64,000 bases of DNA from Cryptomeria japonica (Eukaryota > Streptophyta > Pinopsida > Cupressales > Cupressaceae). Under the pieces are notes generated by a model. It searched no databases. It saw nothing but the letters and a program-made list of their open reading frames with translations, and was not told where the DNA came from. The translations under genes were made by a program, and so were the position numbers. Below are positions 1 through 11,332 of the stretch, piece by piece (positions within the stretch are counted from its first letter, which is position 1; each line of letters starts with the position of its first letter). Where the stretch lies: NCBI RefSeq assembly GCF_030272615.1, contig NC_081414.1:304624164-304688163 (forward strand), given 5' to 3'.

Positions 1-2400
1 AACTATCTTTCAATTATTAAACATAATTAAATACATTTATCCCCAACAAACAACAAGATCCCTAAAAATTTACTTGGTAGTGAGCTTGGTTTAATATTTA
101 AAATCCTTGAAATTTCCCTTCTCAAATCCGAATTGGTGTTAAGGAAAAAGATTTCTAATTTTCTCCATTTAACACACTGCCCCGAAGTTTTGCTATAACA
201 CTCAAGAACTACCTTCATTAGTCTCACTTCTCTTAGGGAAGCCTTGCCCATGAGTAAAGTGTCATCTGCAAACTAGAGATATCATACTGAATCCACTCCT
301 CAAGCTACTTTAACTCCTTTCCAAGCCCCAATGGTTCTTTTCTTGGCAATGAGTCTTCCCAGGAGCTCCGCCATGATAATAAAAAGAAAAGGGGAAATCG
401 GATCCCCTTGCTTGAGACCTCTTGATGTCATGAAGAAACCATGGGACTATCATTAACCAAAATGGAAAAGCGGGGCGAACAAGTACAACCCTAAATCCAC
501 GAGATCCAATTTGAGCAAAAGCCAAAGTTTTCCAAAAAATTCAACAAAAAAGGTGTGGCCCACCCTATCATAAACTTTGTGGATGTCAAGCTTCACAAAC
601 ATCTTCTATGTCTTGTTGTTTTTGATAATATGGATTTCCTCATGAGAAATGATTATGCCCTCCACTATAGACCTATTCAGAGCAACCCCGCTTTGCTCAT
701 CTGAAATAATAGAACCCAAAAAAAATTTCAATCTTTTGGCAACCACCTTAGAGATAACCTTATATACCATGTTGCAAAATGAATTTGGTCTAAAATATTG
801 AAAGGATTGGGTATCCTCATTCTTCAAGATAAGAGGAATTAAGGTATTATTGAAATCCTTGATTATGTAACTATCCTTTCTAGACTCATCAACAACAACC
901 CATAATTCGTTCTTCAAAATATCCCATAATTTTTGAAAAAAAAAACACCTAAAAGTCATCCAGTCTTGAGGCTTTATCCCCTTCCATGTAGAAGAGATCT
1001 TTTTTAACTCCCTTCATTGACACCAACTCTTGAAGCATCTTATTGTGGACTTCTGAGACCAATTTGGGAATAACATTAATAATGTCATCATACTAGTTCA
1101 GGACACCAATGTCTTCCTTAAATAAAAGTTCTAAGAAATATGAGACTTCCTCCTTGTTGATTTCTAAAACATCCTTGGTCCATTGCCCATTCTCTTTCTT
1201 AATGGAGGAAATCTTGTTAATCAACCTTTTGTCTTTAATAGAATTATGAATTTAATTTTTGTTACGGTAACCTTCCCTCAACCAATTTTCTTGTGACTTT
1301 TCCCTCCAGAAAATTATCCACGAGCAATAATCTTAGAGTACTCAGAGTGGAGGGCTTTTTCCTCAAGAAAGTTCACCTCCTCCATCCCATCCCTAATCAC
1401 TTTTTCATTTAGGACTTCTAGTTGTTGTTCAAGACATAGTTTCTCCCCCAAGATATATTTGAAATGGATTGTGTTTCATTCTTTAACATTTGATTTTAAG
1501 AAATGTAGTTTCTTAAAGAAAATAAAAGCCTTCTTACCTTCCTATTGTGGAGCATTACGCCACCATCCAGAAACCATTTCCAAAAATCCATGTTCTCGAA
1601 ATCATATTTTTTCAAACTTGAAAGGGCATCTTAGAGCAATGACATCTCGATGAAACAATAATGATATTGGGAAATGGTCTAACCCTAAGAAAGGAATAAT
1701 ACGAGCCTCAAAAACTAGGGGGAGAGCTACCCAATCGCTTGCCATGAAGAATCTGTCCAATTTTTCTGCTATATTGGAAAACCCCTGTCTCCAATTTGTC
1801 TAGGTAAAAGAACCATTCAATGCTTCTACTTCCCACAAGCCATTACTAATAAAAAGTTATTGAAAATATTTTTGAATTGTCCTTAATTTGCCTTTCCCAT
1901 CCCTTTTGTCTGTCAGTTCAAGAGTCACATTAAAATCTTCGTCGATGATTGTGGATCGACGTCAGAGGCAAAAGCATTTGAATCAGATCCAATTTACCAA
2001 GTGGTGAAAATTCCTTATTCAATATTCTAAAGAAAACTTGAAATCCTGTCTCATGCCATTGTCTTTTCTTTTTTTTCCTAGGGGTCCATAGACATTGATC
2101 AAAATGAAATCACATTACAGAGTAAAATACCACATCCTTGCCATTTGCTAGAATTTTTCTTGAGAAATTAGTTTCAATTTGATAGTTCTATGATTCCAAA
2201 CAATTCCCAAGCCACCTATGGCACCCTCCACCTCAACAAAAAGTCCATTCCAACTCTTCCAAAATCAAAGTAACCTCTCACTTTCTTCTAGGTTCAGTTT
2301 TGATTCCTGTATTAGCAGAATATTTGGAGATGATTGATCATGGCATCTCTTGATCAAACACCTTTTGTCAAGGGCATTGCAACCTCTGACATTCTACAAG
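1..2400 (-). pseudogene. LINE ORF2: endonuclease-reverse transcriptase, broken
   Basis: Would nick the target and copy LINE RNA at the nick. The endonuclease begins near 2390, where a NVRGCN stretch follows a stop codon at the usual Trp position. It continues through an INVYGP motif near 2100 and a DHFPI motif near 1670, both characteristic of L1 endonucleases. A linker follows (FWREKSQENWLREG, about 1310-1260). The RT has the SFQYFRPNSFCN and SDEQSGVALNRSIVEG blocks at 606-830, a QGDPISPFLFIIMAELL block near 410-360, and the catalytic FADDTLLMGKA block near 275-240. Several stops and frame changes lie between these blocks. The C-terminal part is outside the window. Confidence 0.85.
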
Positions 2401-4102
2401 AGGACTTTCATTGTTGTCTGGGAAGGAATAATTTCCTTACTTTGTCCTTTTGCATTTCCAACAATTTCTAATTGTTCCAAATTTGTCTTGTGTCCTCTAG
2501 GTTTCTTTTCACCCACTTTAACCTTCCTTGACTTAGTCTTCAATTGACTAATTATTCTCTTTTGTAGAATCCCTCCAATGTCTTCCAGACCAAAGATGTC
2601 TTCTTCCTCTAATGAACCCAAATCAATGGTGTACCCTGAGTCTCCCTCCATAGGTTCAATTTTATCTTCAACCCTTGAAAAAGCTTTAGAGGGGGACACG
2701 TGGATGTGTTTAAAGGGTAAAGGATGAGCCTCTACAATGGGAGAATTGATCCCCCTTTCCAAGGTTTCTCCAAGCACCTCTAGAGTTGTTGCTAAGGGAA
2801 AACTCTTCATTTTTGGAAAGGGTGAAATCTAACAGAGGACCTCCTCCTCTTGAAGAGCTAAGGGTGCATTCTTATCTTTTACGCCCACCTTCAATGTCGG
2901 CTCCTCCACAAGGTTCATTGAGTTTATTCTCATTATCATAGTGGGAGAAGAAATGTGTTGTTCCTCTCAAGAGGGATTCACTACCTTGTGTTGCTTCCAC
3001 ATTATTGTTTTGTTTAAGACTAGGGATCGTTATTTTTTCCTGCAAGGTTTCCCCTTTATCTGAATCTCCTACCAAATTTTCAAAGGGAAACACAACTTCA
3101 TGGTCTTCCAATTCCCTCACTAGAACCTCTCTATTTTGAATATCCACACTAACTACTACTAGTACCATTGTAGTCGTTGGTTGTACCTAAGGATTCTTCT
3201 AACTACCTCAATGCTCAACCCCTTCCATTAGAGTTTCTAGCTTATTAGTTATAAAGTCTCCTTCCAAACCCTTACCTTTTTTATCATTTAAGCAATCTAT
3301 ATCTATGTGATCCATTTCCTTGCAATTCTTGCAGTGCTCCACAATCTCTTCCACTTTGATCTCCTACCACCAAACCCCTTCATTTGACCAAATTTTTGTT
3401 GCATGAGGCAAAGGGGGATAGGGTTTCCAAGCAATGCAAATTTGGGCATACATATTGTAGTATTTATTTTCTATCACCTCATCAACCATTAGAAACATCC
3501 CTAGCTTGTAACCGATCAACTTAAATGTTTTCGCCTTGAGGAAGATTATAGAAGCAAACCCATATCAGAACTTCCTCAATGGAAGCTTGTTAAAGATCGA
3601 AATTTAGAGACCAATCCTTAATATAAAACCCTATACCCCTATAATAAAAGGCCCATTATTAAGAATCCACACTGCTTTCACAAATCACCAAATAAAAACC
3701 ATTTGGTAGGGTTTTGAGGCCAAAGTTCTTACCCCATTGTTGGTCACACCATTTGCAGACTCTTGAGAATGTCAGCCACTCACCACCCCATTTAATAAAA
3801 AAGGCTTTTTCCTTCATCATCTACACCTATTCTTGCCATTCCAAGGAGTCAATATGGATAGAGATCACTTCCTTTTTGGTCATCGCTAGTGGGGTCTTTC
3901 GGCTACTTCGAGGAACTCAGTATTCCTTTAGGTTGGCAAAACATGTTCTTTACTTTTGAAGCTTCCAGTTGTTCCTGAAAAATGTCTTGTGTAGCCCCAT
4001 TTATTCCTATCGCTTCCAAATCAACCAAGATGATCTTATCGCTTATCATTAGTCTCACGATTTTCGATCGCTAGTGTCTTCCTCCTCTACTATGGCCACC
4101 AT
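2401..4102 (-). pseudogene. LINE ORF1: DUF4283-like RNA-binding protein with zinc knuckle, broken
   Basis: ORF1 of plant L1 elements is a nucleic-acid-binding chaperone of the RNP. The first usable ATG on this strand is at 4102. The middle part (about 3650-3340) resembles the C-terminal half of DUF4283. A CX2CX4HX4C knuckle, CKNCKEMDHIDIDC, lies at 3333-3292, the usual place for this family. The tail (3170-2400) is acidic and low-complexity, ending just before the endonuclease. Many stops and frameshifts are present. Assignment of the family is firm from gene order and the knuckle; the DUF4283 call alone would be moderate. Confidence 0.75.
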
Positions 4103-4150
4103 GAAACCCTAAGCGGCCGCCATGAAACCCTAAACCTTTGCCTCTCGTCG

Positions 4151-5780
4151 ACATACTCAACATTTTATAATATTTAAATTATTATAAATAATGAAATTAA
4201 TATTTTGTGTTATAATTTATTTCCTTATGGATAAAACATAAATTAAAAATTAAATGTATTTCATATAATATTTAATTGAATGTTTAATTACATTGCATGT
4301 CATATATGGTTGAGTGCACCGTCCTCTCAAATATGGGTTTTGAATTATAAGTCAAAAGCTTTCAACACCACATTATTTAATCATAAGTATTATATTTTTA
4401 CACTCAATCATGAATAGCATTAGACTATTTTTTACGAACAAAGAATTCACAAATATTCTTGAATTGGTAAAAATATTGTGAAAAGTATCTGGGATTAATA
4501 AAGAGCAAGCATGAATTTTTTGTAGAAGTGCTATCAGAGTTATAACACATTTGCATATATAAACAAATCTCTTTATTTTGTAGGTAATAATAACCTTCCT
4601 CTCGCAAGCAAAAGTGTTAGGTACCCCCCAAAACTAGGTACCTCAATATGATTTTTTGGAAAAATTATGGAGATATTTTTTAGGGTGCATTAGTTTTACT
4701 TCTAAGTATGCACCATACAAAAGGCACTTTTTTTCTCCAAATAATAATAAGAGTTAAATAGTTGTGTATCAATAATTTATTAAAAATATTAAAAAATATT
4801 TGTAATTAAATAAAGAGATTTAAGTTGAAATTTTTGCAAAGTAAAAAATTGAGAGGTATTCATTCCTTATAATGTCAAGATCTTGTGTCTCATTCAAAAT
4901 CATTCAACTTCGCCAATAGACCAAGAAGAATCATCTTCATTCAAAATTATTACAAATTTCACTTCAATTTTTTTCTAAATTAAAAAATAAAAGATACTTA
5001 ATTCCAAAAAGATAAGAAAAATACAAAACACAAAATTGTTATTATTATTCTAAAGTGCTTGGTAAACTTTTTAATGTGTCCAACGACACTGGCACGACAT
5101 GCCATTTGGCTTCACGTGAAATTGTTTTGATCTGGAGCTATGAACAGGTGAGGTCACAAACGAGGGACCTCATCCCCATATAACAATGCTAAGGCTCAAA
5201 CCCGCAAGCACATTGGATCAGCAAAGGCACAAGCCTTGCAATCACTATGACCCAAGAACGGTTTGAAACTTGGTGGTCACAACAACACCTCCACTTAATG
5301 AATACGTTATGGGAAGAACCCCCAAACACAACTTTATAATACAATACACAAACATAATATATGAAGCTTTTTCTATGATACAATAGTACACACTTCCTAA
5401 TCCATACACAAAAATTAATAACGAAGAATTTTGAAACATTGGTACTTAAGTATCAAATATCGGTAGCAAAGGAAAATAGAAGAACAAACTCATCAACTAC
5501 TCATCTATACAAAAACATATTTGCTTTGTTCAAGTAATAAATTTTCACAGGGATTTCATGATTCTTCATGAGGTACTCTGTGTTAGATCTTTGGCTTACA
5601 AATAGCAATGTTTTTTTTCTTATTTTCCCATTCACTGTTTGCAGGTTTAAATAGAGGGTTTTATCATTTTATTTACAAGATTAAATCTCCATAATTTTGT
5701 TTCCTTTATTGCTAGCTTAATGAAATATTTTCTTGCAAGTTTAAATATTTTCCTAGGGTGGGGTTTAATATTTTTAATAG
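4151..5780. other. AT-rich flank without genes
   Basis: Very AT-rich DNA between the LINE and gypsy-1. Only short, coding-implausible frames occur. The one structured item is a tRNA-like head near 5190-5250. This is the left half of the pre-insertion locus; its right half resumes at 28089. Confidence 0.6.
5190..5250 (-). repeat. tRNA-like SINE head (Pol III A and B boxes), candidate
   Basis: On the minus strand, TAGTGATTGCAAGG (5247-5234) fits a Pol III A box and GGGTTTGAGCC (5203-5193) fits a B box, with tRNA-like spacing. No full cloverleaf is evident, so a SINE promoter head or tRNA pseudogene is likelier than a tRNA gene. Both consensus sequences are degenerate, hence the low confidence. 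Confidence 0.4.
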
Positions 5781-5785
5781 AATAC
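5781..5785. repeat. Target site duplication AATAC, left copy (gypsy-1)
   Basis: AATAC directly precedes the TG terminus of gypsy-1; the same five bases follow its CA terminus at 28084-28088. A perfect 5-bp match fixes both ends of the element. Confidence 0.9.
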
Positions 5786-7198
5786 TGTGTGCAGGAAATG
5801 AGGGCGACATAAACATAAAAGTCAAGTTTCAAAGTGTTCACACACCAATGAGACTCTTGGTGCAAGTTATAGGAGCTATATTGAATAGCTCAACTTCCCA
5901 AGGGGTGTCCCATTGTTCTCTATCTCATAGGATCCCTGAAGTCAATGCCTTTTCTCTCATATCACTAAGCAAAGTGACTTAGGAATGACAACTCCAAGAA
6001 CGAGTGATGTTTGATTATAATTATGAATGCATTCCTAACATGTATGATATTGAAGCTATGATGATTAATCTAGCATAAAGATGATAAATTAGCTAATTAT
6101 CCTAGCAATGATATTCTAACCTAACATGGATATAATATGATATTAGAATGTTTCTAAATGGTATTAAGATGATTTATCAAATAGAGGCTAAAATGCTTAG
6201 TAATTAGACTATAGGTTTGATGCACAAAGACTTGGATATTTTATTATAAAAATGACTATAAGTTTGATGCATGAAACTTGGATATGAAAATGAGAGAATG
6301 AGAGCTCTATTTATAGGAAAAATAGGGCAATGGATGGTCAAGATTGGATAATCTTAACAAAGGCCGGGATTAAAATTTATCAATCCATGTTCACAATTCT
6401 CACCAATAAAATGGTGACATTTGTCAACAAGAGGTTGCTTGAGAGGAGATGAAAGAAGCATTAAATGCTTGAGAAGACATGATGGTTACCAAGGTTAAAG
6501 CCATGAATGCTTGATGAGACCCTTGGGTTAGATGAGGGTTGAGTTAGAGAGAAAGTCTCTAATCATGCAAGAAGGTTGAGTTAACCACTAATGGTTATGT
6601 AAGAGCCTTAAATGGTTTGGAAGACTTTGAGGGTTAACTTGTTGAGGACATAAAGCCTTTAATGGTTTTCAAAGACTTTGAAGGCTTTGAGAAGTGACTT
6701 CCCTTTGCTTAGGGATGTGACAATATTTAGGAGATGGATTAGGCTAAATTAGAATTGATTAGAAAAATCTAGAAGGGGGTTAAGGAGGCAAGTGGGAGAT
6801 GTAGGAGAATGCAAGTGGAGGGAAAAGGAATTTAATTAAAATAAAATTACTTTATTTCAATCAAATAGATGCAACTTGCATAAATACAAGTGAGGGATTT
6901 AAATAAATAAATTTGTTTTATTTATTTGCAAGGATCAATTTAATTAAATGTAAATTTAATTAAAAAGGGAGGAAGGGGAATTAATTAAATAAAGTGATTT
7001 ATTTAATTAAAGGCTAGAAAAGGTTTAGGTGAATTTAATTAAATAAATTGAGTAATTCATTTAATCAAATAGATGAATGTGAAGAAATTAATTAAATGTG
7101 AAGAAATTAATTAAATATAATTTAATTAATAAGGGGAATGGGGTTAAAATGAATATTAAATATTCACTTAGGAAAGTGGTCAGATTTATACGTCTACA
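5786..7198 (-). repeat. 3' LTR of gypsy-1
   Basis: 1,413 bp, matching 26590-28083 along its whole length with scattered substitutions and one missing segment of roughly 95 bp (near 6490) that the other LTR retains. A TATA-type box on the minus strand (plus-strand ctatttata at 6307-6315) is conserved between both copies. The distal third (6830-7140) is dominated by TTAATTAAAT-type runs. Confidence 0.92.
6307..6315 (-). promoter_or_regulatory. TATA box in the 3' LTR of gypsy-1
   Basis: Reads TATAAATAG on the minus strand, in the sense of the element, and is followed by a purine-pyrimidine leader shared with the other LTR (27115-27123). In this copy it would drive transcription out of the element toward the left flank. 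Confidence 0.5.
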
Positions 7199-7212
7199 TT
7201 TTGGCCCTCTTT
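7199..7212 (-). other. Polypurine tract of gypsy-1
   Basis: AAAGAGGGCCAAAA on the minus strand abuts the TG of the 3' LTR, the position used to prime plus-strand DNA. It differs by one base from the tract of gypsy-2 (AAAGAGGGGCAAAA), which supports kinship of the two elements. Confidence 0.75.
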
Positions 7213-7784
7213 GAAGTGACGTGTGTGCACATGTTGATTCAAAGAAAATTTACCGGATGTGCTATCAAAATTTGAATGATATGATGTTGTGTGTCGAGAT
7301 GTCAATATGATGCCCCAGATTTGATAAACGATATTGAGGATGCCCCCTCGGGAGATGAATCAAGGATTTTGAAAATTTTGTCAATTTGATGAGCATTTTT
7401 TAATTAATTGCATTTTGAAAATTTTGATTGTGTTGAATGCATTTGTATTGATTCATCTCCCAAAAACGATGTTGATAAGATAAAAAATAAGAAAGTGAGG
7501 AAAATACATGCCCCACTTATTAACCTTGTTGACTTTTACCCTATAAAAAGGTAAAAAGTGATTTGATTCTTATCATTTGCACATTTGTCTCCTTGTGATT
7601 GTGACATTTGGGCTCTAATGAAGATGTCAGTTCCATATGCTTCGCACCAATTTGAGCACGTTCGTCGATACCAAAGGCCTGCCGCATACGGGCCACCTAT
7701 AAATGATCCAAATCTTTCCACGTTTTTGATAGATTTTGCCCGTTTTGATCACGTTTTTAATTTTTTGGTTTAAAATTTGTCATT

Positions 7785-7925
7785 TTAGCACATAGATTTA
7801 CTTCCATAGCACATACGATAGACAAGTTAGCATGTAGGGTAAAGTATCTAGTGCATTGGAGGAAAAGGATAGCACATAAGTAGTAGCTTAGCGTGTAGGA
7901 ATCTTGGTTTAGCGCATAGGGTCCA
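7785..7925. repeat. TAGCRCAT-type motif array (left end of gypsy-1)
   Basis: Roughly seven spaced copies of a short motif: tagcacata, tagcacatac, tagcatgtag, tagtgcatt, tagcacataa, tagcgtgtag, tagcgcata. Read on the minus strand they are TATGYGCTA. The arrays at 24400-24730 and 26270-26530 show the same motif in the opposite orientation. I know no function for it. Confidence 0.55.
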
Positions 7926-8256
7926 AAGCTAATGAAAAAGGGATGGTGAAGAAAGCGTCATGAGTTGAATAGATTAGATATATGGCTTAGGGGTTGATAC
8001 GCACCTGCTAAGTGTTCTGAGATGGGTTTGGAGCCAATGTTTTACTTGTTGTGATGATGTCTGATTTCTGATATGATGATGTAGAATGTTCTAAGTTTGT
8101 TGCCAAGTTGATTGATTGTTTTGATGAGGATCCTGATTTTGATTTTGATGTGGATCTTTGATTTTTGCCTTGTGATATGAATTTGATTTCCAATATGAGT
8201 TCCAATTCTTGATTTTCGATACGATTCCTGATGTTATTTTTTTTATGTGGGTCTTT

Positions 8257-8615
8257 CATTTTCGATATGGGTCAGATGTTAGAGATGGGTCCTTTGATTT
8301 TTGATATGGGTCAAATGTTTGAGATGGGTCCTTTGATTTTCGATATGGGTCAGATTAATTTCGCTTTTGATATGATGTTTTGATGTTGCTTTTGATATGA
8401 TGCTTTGATGTTGCTTTCGATATGGGTCCTGATTTGATGCTTGCGTTATGTGTCTTGAATTGCTTGTGTTATGGGTCTTGATTTTCTATATAGATCATAT
8501 TTTTGATATGTTGCTTGCGATATGGGTCTTGATTTTTGATATGGGTCAGATTTTCGATATGGGTCCTTCGATTTTTTGATATGGGTCTGTGATTTGATGC
8601 TTGCGATATGGATCT
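8257..8615. repeat. Degenerate array of GATATGGGTC units
   Basis: About a dozen copies of GATATGGGTC or close variants, separated by T-rich linkers such as TTGATTTTC. The array lies just upstream of the antisense PMD gene and downstream of pol in the sense of gypsy-1. It could be a leader, intron or promoter part of the PMD transcript, or neutral amplification; nothing here decides. Confidence 0.65.
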
Positions 8616-8684
8616 TGATTTGATGCTTCGTTGTTTTAAGTTGATTTTTATTTGATTGGATATATCAGATAAATTTGAAAACTA

Positions 8685-10714
8685 ATGATGGACACTTGTT
8701 GTTTTTTGCAGGTAGAGCTTGGCGTGCTTCAGTCGCGAGAGCGATTTCCAAGACCATGGTCTTTGATTCCTCGCTTATCACAGGTTGACAGAGATTTGAT
8801 TGAGAGATGTGGTTTATCATCCTTACTAGACATGCCTTGGTATATCATTAACCAGGGTTTGTTGATAAATTTGGCAGAGAGGTGGCATAGTGACACAAAC
8901 ACCTTCCACTTGGCTACAGGCAAGATAAAAATCACACCAAAGGACTATTATCGGATTACGTGGATTCTTATAGTTGGGGCCTTGTTGTCGTACGAGCAGA
9001 CTGAGGAGGGTGGGACAAAGGCTCTCCATCGCATCTTCCACAATGATCAGATGAGTGGGTATGAAATCCCATGGCAGGATTTCTTGCATTTTGGGTATGC
9101 TTCGCTACCATCTGTATTAGCAGGATTCATTGGTGGATTTTTGTGTCCCGACTGGAGGTCGAAGGGACTAGCTATGGGATGGGGATTGGTTCTAGAGGAT
9201 ATGGTGACACAGGGGTGCAATTTTGCATGGGGATCTTGTATGTTGGCCCATCTTTATAGAGAGCTTCACCAGGTAGTGTATTTGAGATACATGAGTTTAT
9301 CAGTGGGGGTGACATTACTACAGGTGTGGGCCTAGGAGCATATTCCTGTGTCTGGACCACTCGCAGATAGGGATAGGCCAGTTGGTTGGTCTTATGTTTA
9401 TGGTTATACAGTTATAGTTGTCTAGCATAAGTTGGGAAAAATAGAGAACTGGCGGAGAGTGTTGGATGATATCGATACGGTCATTTGGAGACCGTATATG
9501 GATTGTGAGGTGTGGGCTGAGGACGTGCTAGAGATGCCCTATGTGTATATGTTGAGGTACTTGATTGGGCAGACACCCTTTATTATCGAGAGATTCTTGC
9601 ACAATCATGTTCAGCAACATTATGGTAGACAACAAGGGATACCATAGGGAGATTGTTTATATGCTCGACGGTGATAGGATTTGCCAAAGTGGGGACCCAC
9701 TCTAGATAGCATAGCAGTCGTGGAGGAGTACATGACGCTAGTAGGACAAATCTGGGATTATGGAGCTGGGGTTGTGGATACTAGGATGACAAAGGAGTTC
9801 TCGGCTTACTTCATGGCACATGTAGTTACACGTATATCTGATCTAGTAGAGATGCTATTTGCATTTGATGATGAGGAGGATGAGCAGCCACATAGACGAG
9901 GGGGAGCCAAATAGAGAGAGGAGGGAGAGGAGGTAGGAGAGGGAGGCAAAGATGATGGAGGAGGTGGTGGAGGAGGTGGTGGAGGTGGATTAGATAGAGG
10001 GAGAGGAGGAGATAGAGGAGGTGGTGGAGGATTAGATAGAGGGAGAGGAGGAGATAGAGGAGGTGGTGGAGGATTAGATAGAGGGAGAGGGGGAGGACTC
10101 ATTCTTGGTGTTGGTGGGGTTGGTAGGGTACATGCAAAGTTAGCGGTGGTGGGTGGTATAGAGGATGATAGGCAACCCACCTAGAGGAGGAGATCTGATG
10201 TTCTACCTCCACCGGCACCTCAAACAAGGACAGGTGTGGGTGGTACCATGACACAGGTACCCGTTCAAATTAGGGTACCCACCCATTGATAGGATTCACA
10301 AATATGATCGCTACAGGTTACAGTATAGGAGCTGCAGGCATAGGTGCTAGCACAACAATGCCAGATTACGCAGATTATGACAGAGTAGGATGCAGAGAGA
10401 GAGACCGTCAAGGCCGAGCAGAGGATCTTGCTAAGAGATTGGAGAGAGCAATAGCCAATGCCCCGATGCGAGACACACTAAGGGAGATATGGTATATGAC
10501 CAAGGAGGCTAAGTATTACATGCATTTATACGAGGAGGTGGTCCCTAGAGATCACAGAGCTTCGAGCTATGCAGCCAGTCGATCTATTCACAATCATATG
10601 GGGACAAAGAGTAGAAGTGTTACGAGGCCTGCCCAATGTGATCCACTTGGTGGAGATCCAAGGGCTAGGACATCTACTGCGAGACCATCAACCTCAGGAG
10701 ATAGTCATACCTAA
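8685..10714 (+). pseudogene. Plant mobile domain (PMD) protein gene, antisense inside gypsy-1, broken
   Basis: Recognisable as a PMD protein (the domain of MAIN/MAIL-type silencing factors, also carried by some plant transposons). Residues 1-216 include the family's opening block (RCGLSSLLDMPWYIINQGLL), the WHSDTNTFHLATGKIKIT stretch, and FIGGFLCPDW. The frame continues after in-frame TAG stops at 9333-9335 and 9423-9425 and a TAG at 9645-9647; WRRVLDDIDTVIWRPY near 9450 and DTRMTKEFSAYFMAHV near 9780 are further conserved-looking blocks. Next come an acidic hinge, a Gly/Arg repeat and a shifted frame (10286-10714) with a helical, charged C-terminus. A pyrimidine run ending in TTTTTTGCAG at 8713 looks like a splice acceptor, so the true start may lie in an upstream exon. 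It runs opposite to pol. Antisense extra ORFs in this position are known from Tat-lineage elements such as Grande. Confidence 0.8.
9950..10095 (+). repeat. 42-bp tandem repeat encoding a Gly/Arg-rich tract
   Basis: Two full and further partial copies of a 42-bp unit encode repeats of LDRGRGGDRGGGGG within the PMD reading frame, preceded by a simple GGTGGAGGA run. The strand is strongly purine-biased with many GG steps. Arg/Gly tracts of this kind bind RNA in other proteins; here that is only inference, since the frame carries stops. Confidence 0.75.
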
Positions 10715-10794
10715 GAGACCTGTCTTTGTTGTATTTTGATCATTTTGTTGTATTTTGACAGACATGATACTCCTTGTACATTTCGACCATTTTT

Positions 10795-10797
<3 letters not shown>

Positions 10798-10828
<31 letters not shown>
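10798..10828. repeat. (TA)n microsatellite
   Basis: About 15 uninterrupted TA units just beyond the PMD gene's 3' end. Confidence 0.9.
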
Positions 10829-10831
<3 letters not shown>

Positions 10832-11008
10832 CTGATTTTCTCTTATCCACACGTTTTATTGATGATGAGTGATGATATGCATTGATATGATGATTGTATG
10901 ATGATGATGTGATGCTTAGATAATGATGCTCTTGATTTTGATAATGATGTATGATTTATGATGAGATGAGAATGTGATGATGTATTTTCATTGATTACTT
11001 TGATTTAT

Positions 11009-11199
11009 GAGATGTATGATAATGATAATGATGTGAGATGTATCTAGAAAATGAGATGTATGGTAATGATAATGATGTGAGATGTATGACAATGATAATG
11101 ATGTGAGATGTATCTTGAAAATGAGATGTATGATAATGATAATGATGTGAGATTTATCTTGAAAATCAGATGTATGATAATGATAATGATGTGAGATTT
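11009..11199. repeat. Minisatellite, ~44-bp unit
   Basis: Four-plus copies of a unit that begins gagatgtatgataatgat and ends in tatcttgaaaat, with one internally expanded copy (11053-11121). Lies in the spacer between the PMD gene and the end of integrase. Confidence 0.8.
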
Positions 11200-11332
11200 A
11201 AAATGATATGCAGCTAATGCAAGCTTAAGAATGATATGCAGCTAGAAGCATTATTAAAATGATATGCAACTAAATGCAAGATTAAAATGATATGCAACTA
11301 AATGCGGGATTAAAATGATATGTAACTAAATG
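11200..11332. repeat. Minisatellite, ~28-bp unit
   Basis: Five copies of a unit beginning aaaatgatatgcaactaaat, directly abutting the 44-bp array and unrelated to it in sequence. Two different arrays back to back suggest slippage-prone spacer DNA. Confidence 0.8.

Larger units (their letters stand above)
1..4150 (-). mobile_element. L1-type LINE, decayed, 3' end beyond the left edge
   Basis: A non-LTR retrotransposon read on the minus strand. In order from about 4100 downward one finds an ORF1 region with a DUF4283-like segment and a zinc knuckle, then an apurinic-type endonuclease, a linker, and a reverse transcriptase that is still incomplete at position 1. This ORF1-EN-RT order is the standard plant L1 layout. 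The right end (about 4150) is placed where coding-like, GC-richer sequence gives way to very AT-rich DNA; no target duplication was found, so the boundary is approximate. Stops and frameshifts occur throughout, so it is a fossil. Confidence 0.85.

Noticed and set aside
9806-10180. Pro/Ser-rich open frame on the minus strand
   Set aside because: It is the complement of the Gly-rich PMD repeat; its composition follows from the 42-bp repeat and it has no other support.
11009-11332. CRISPR-like repeat array
   Set aside because: Units abut without unique spacers and the context is a plant retrotransposon.
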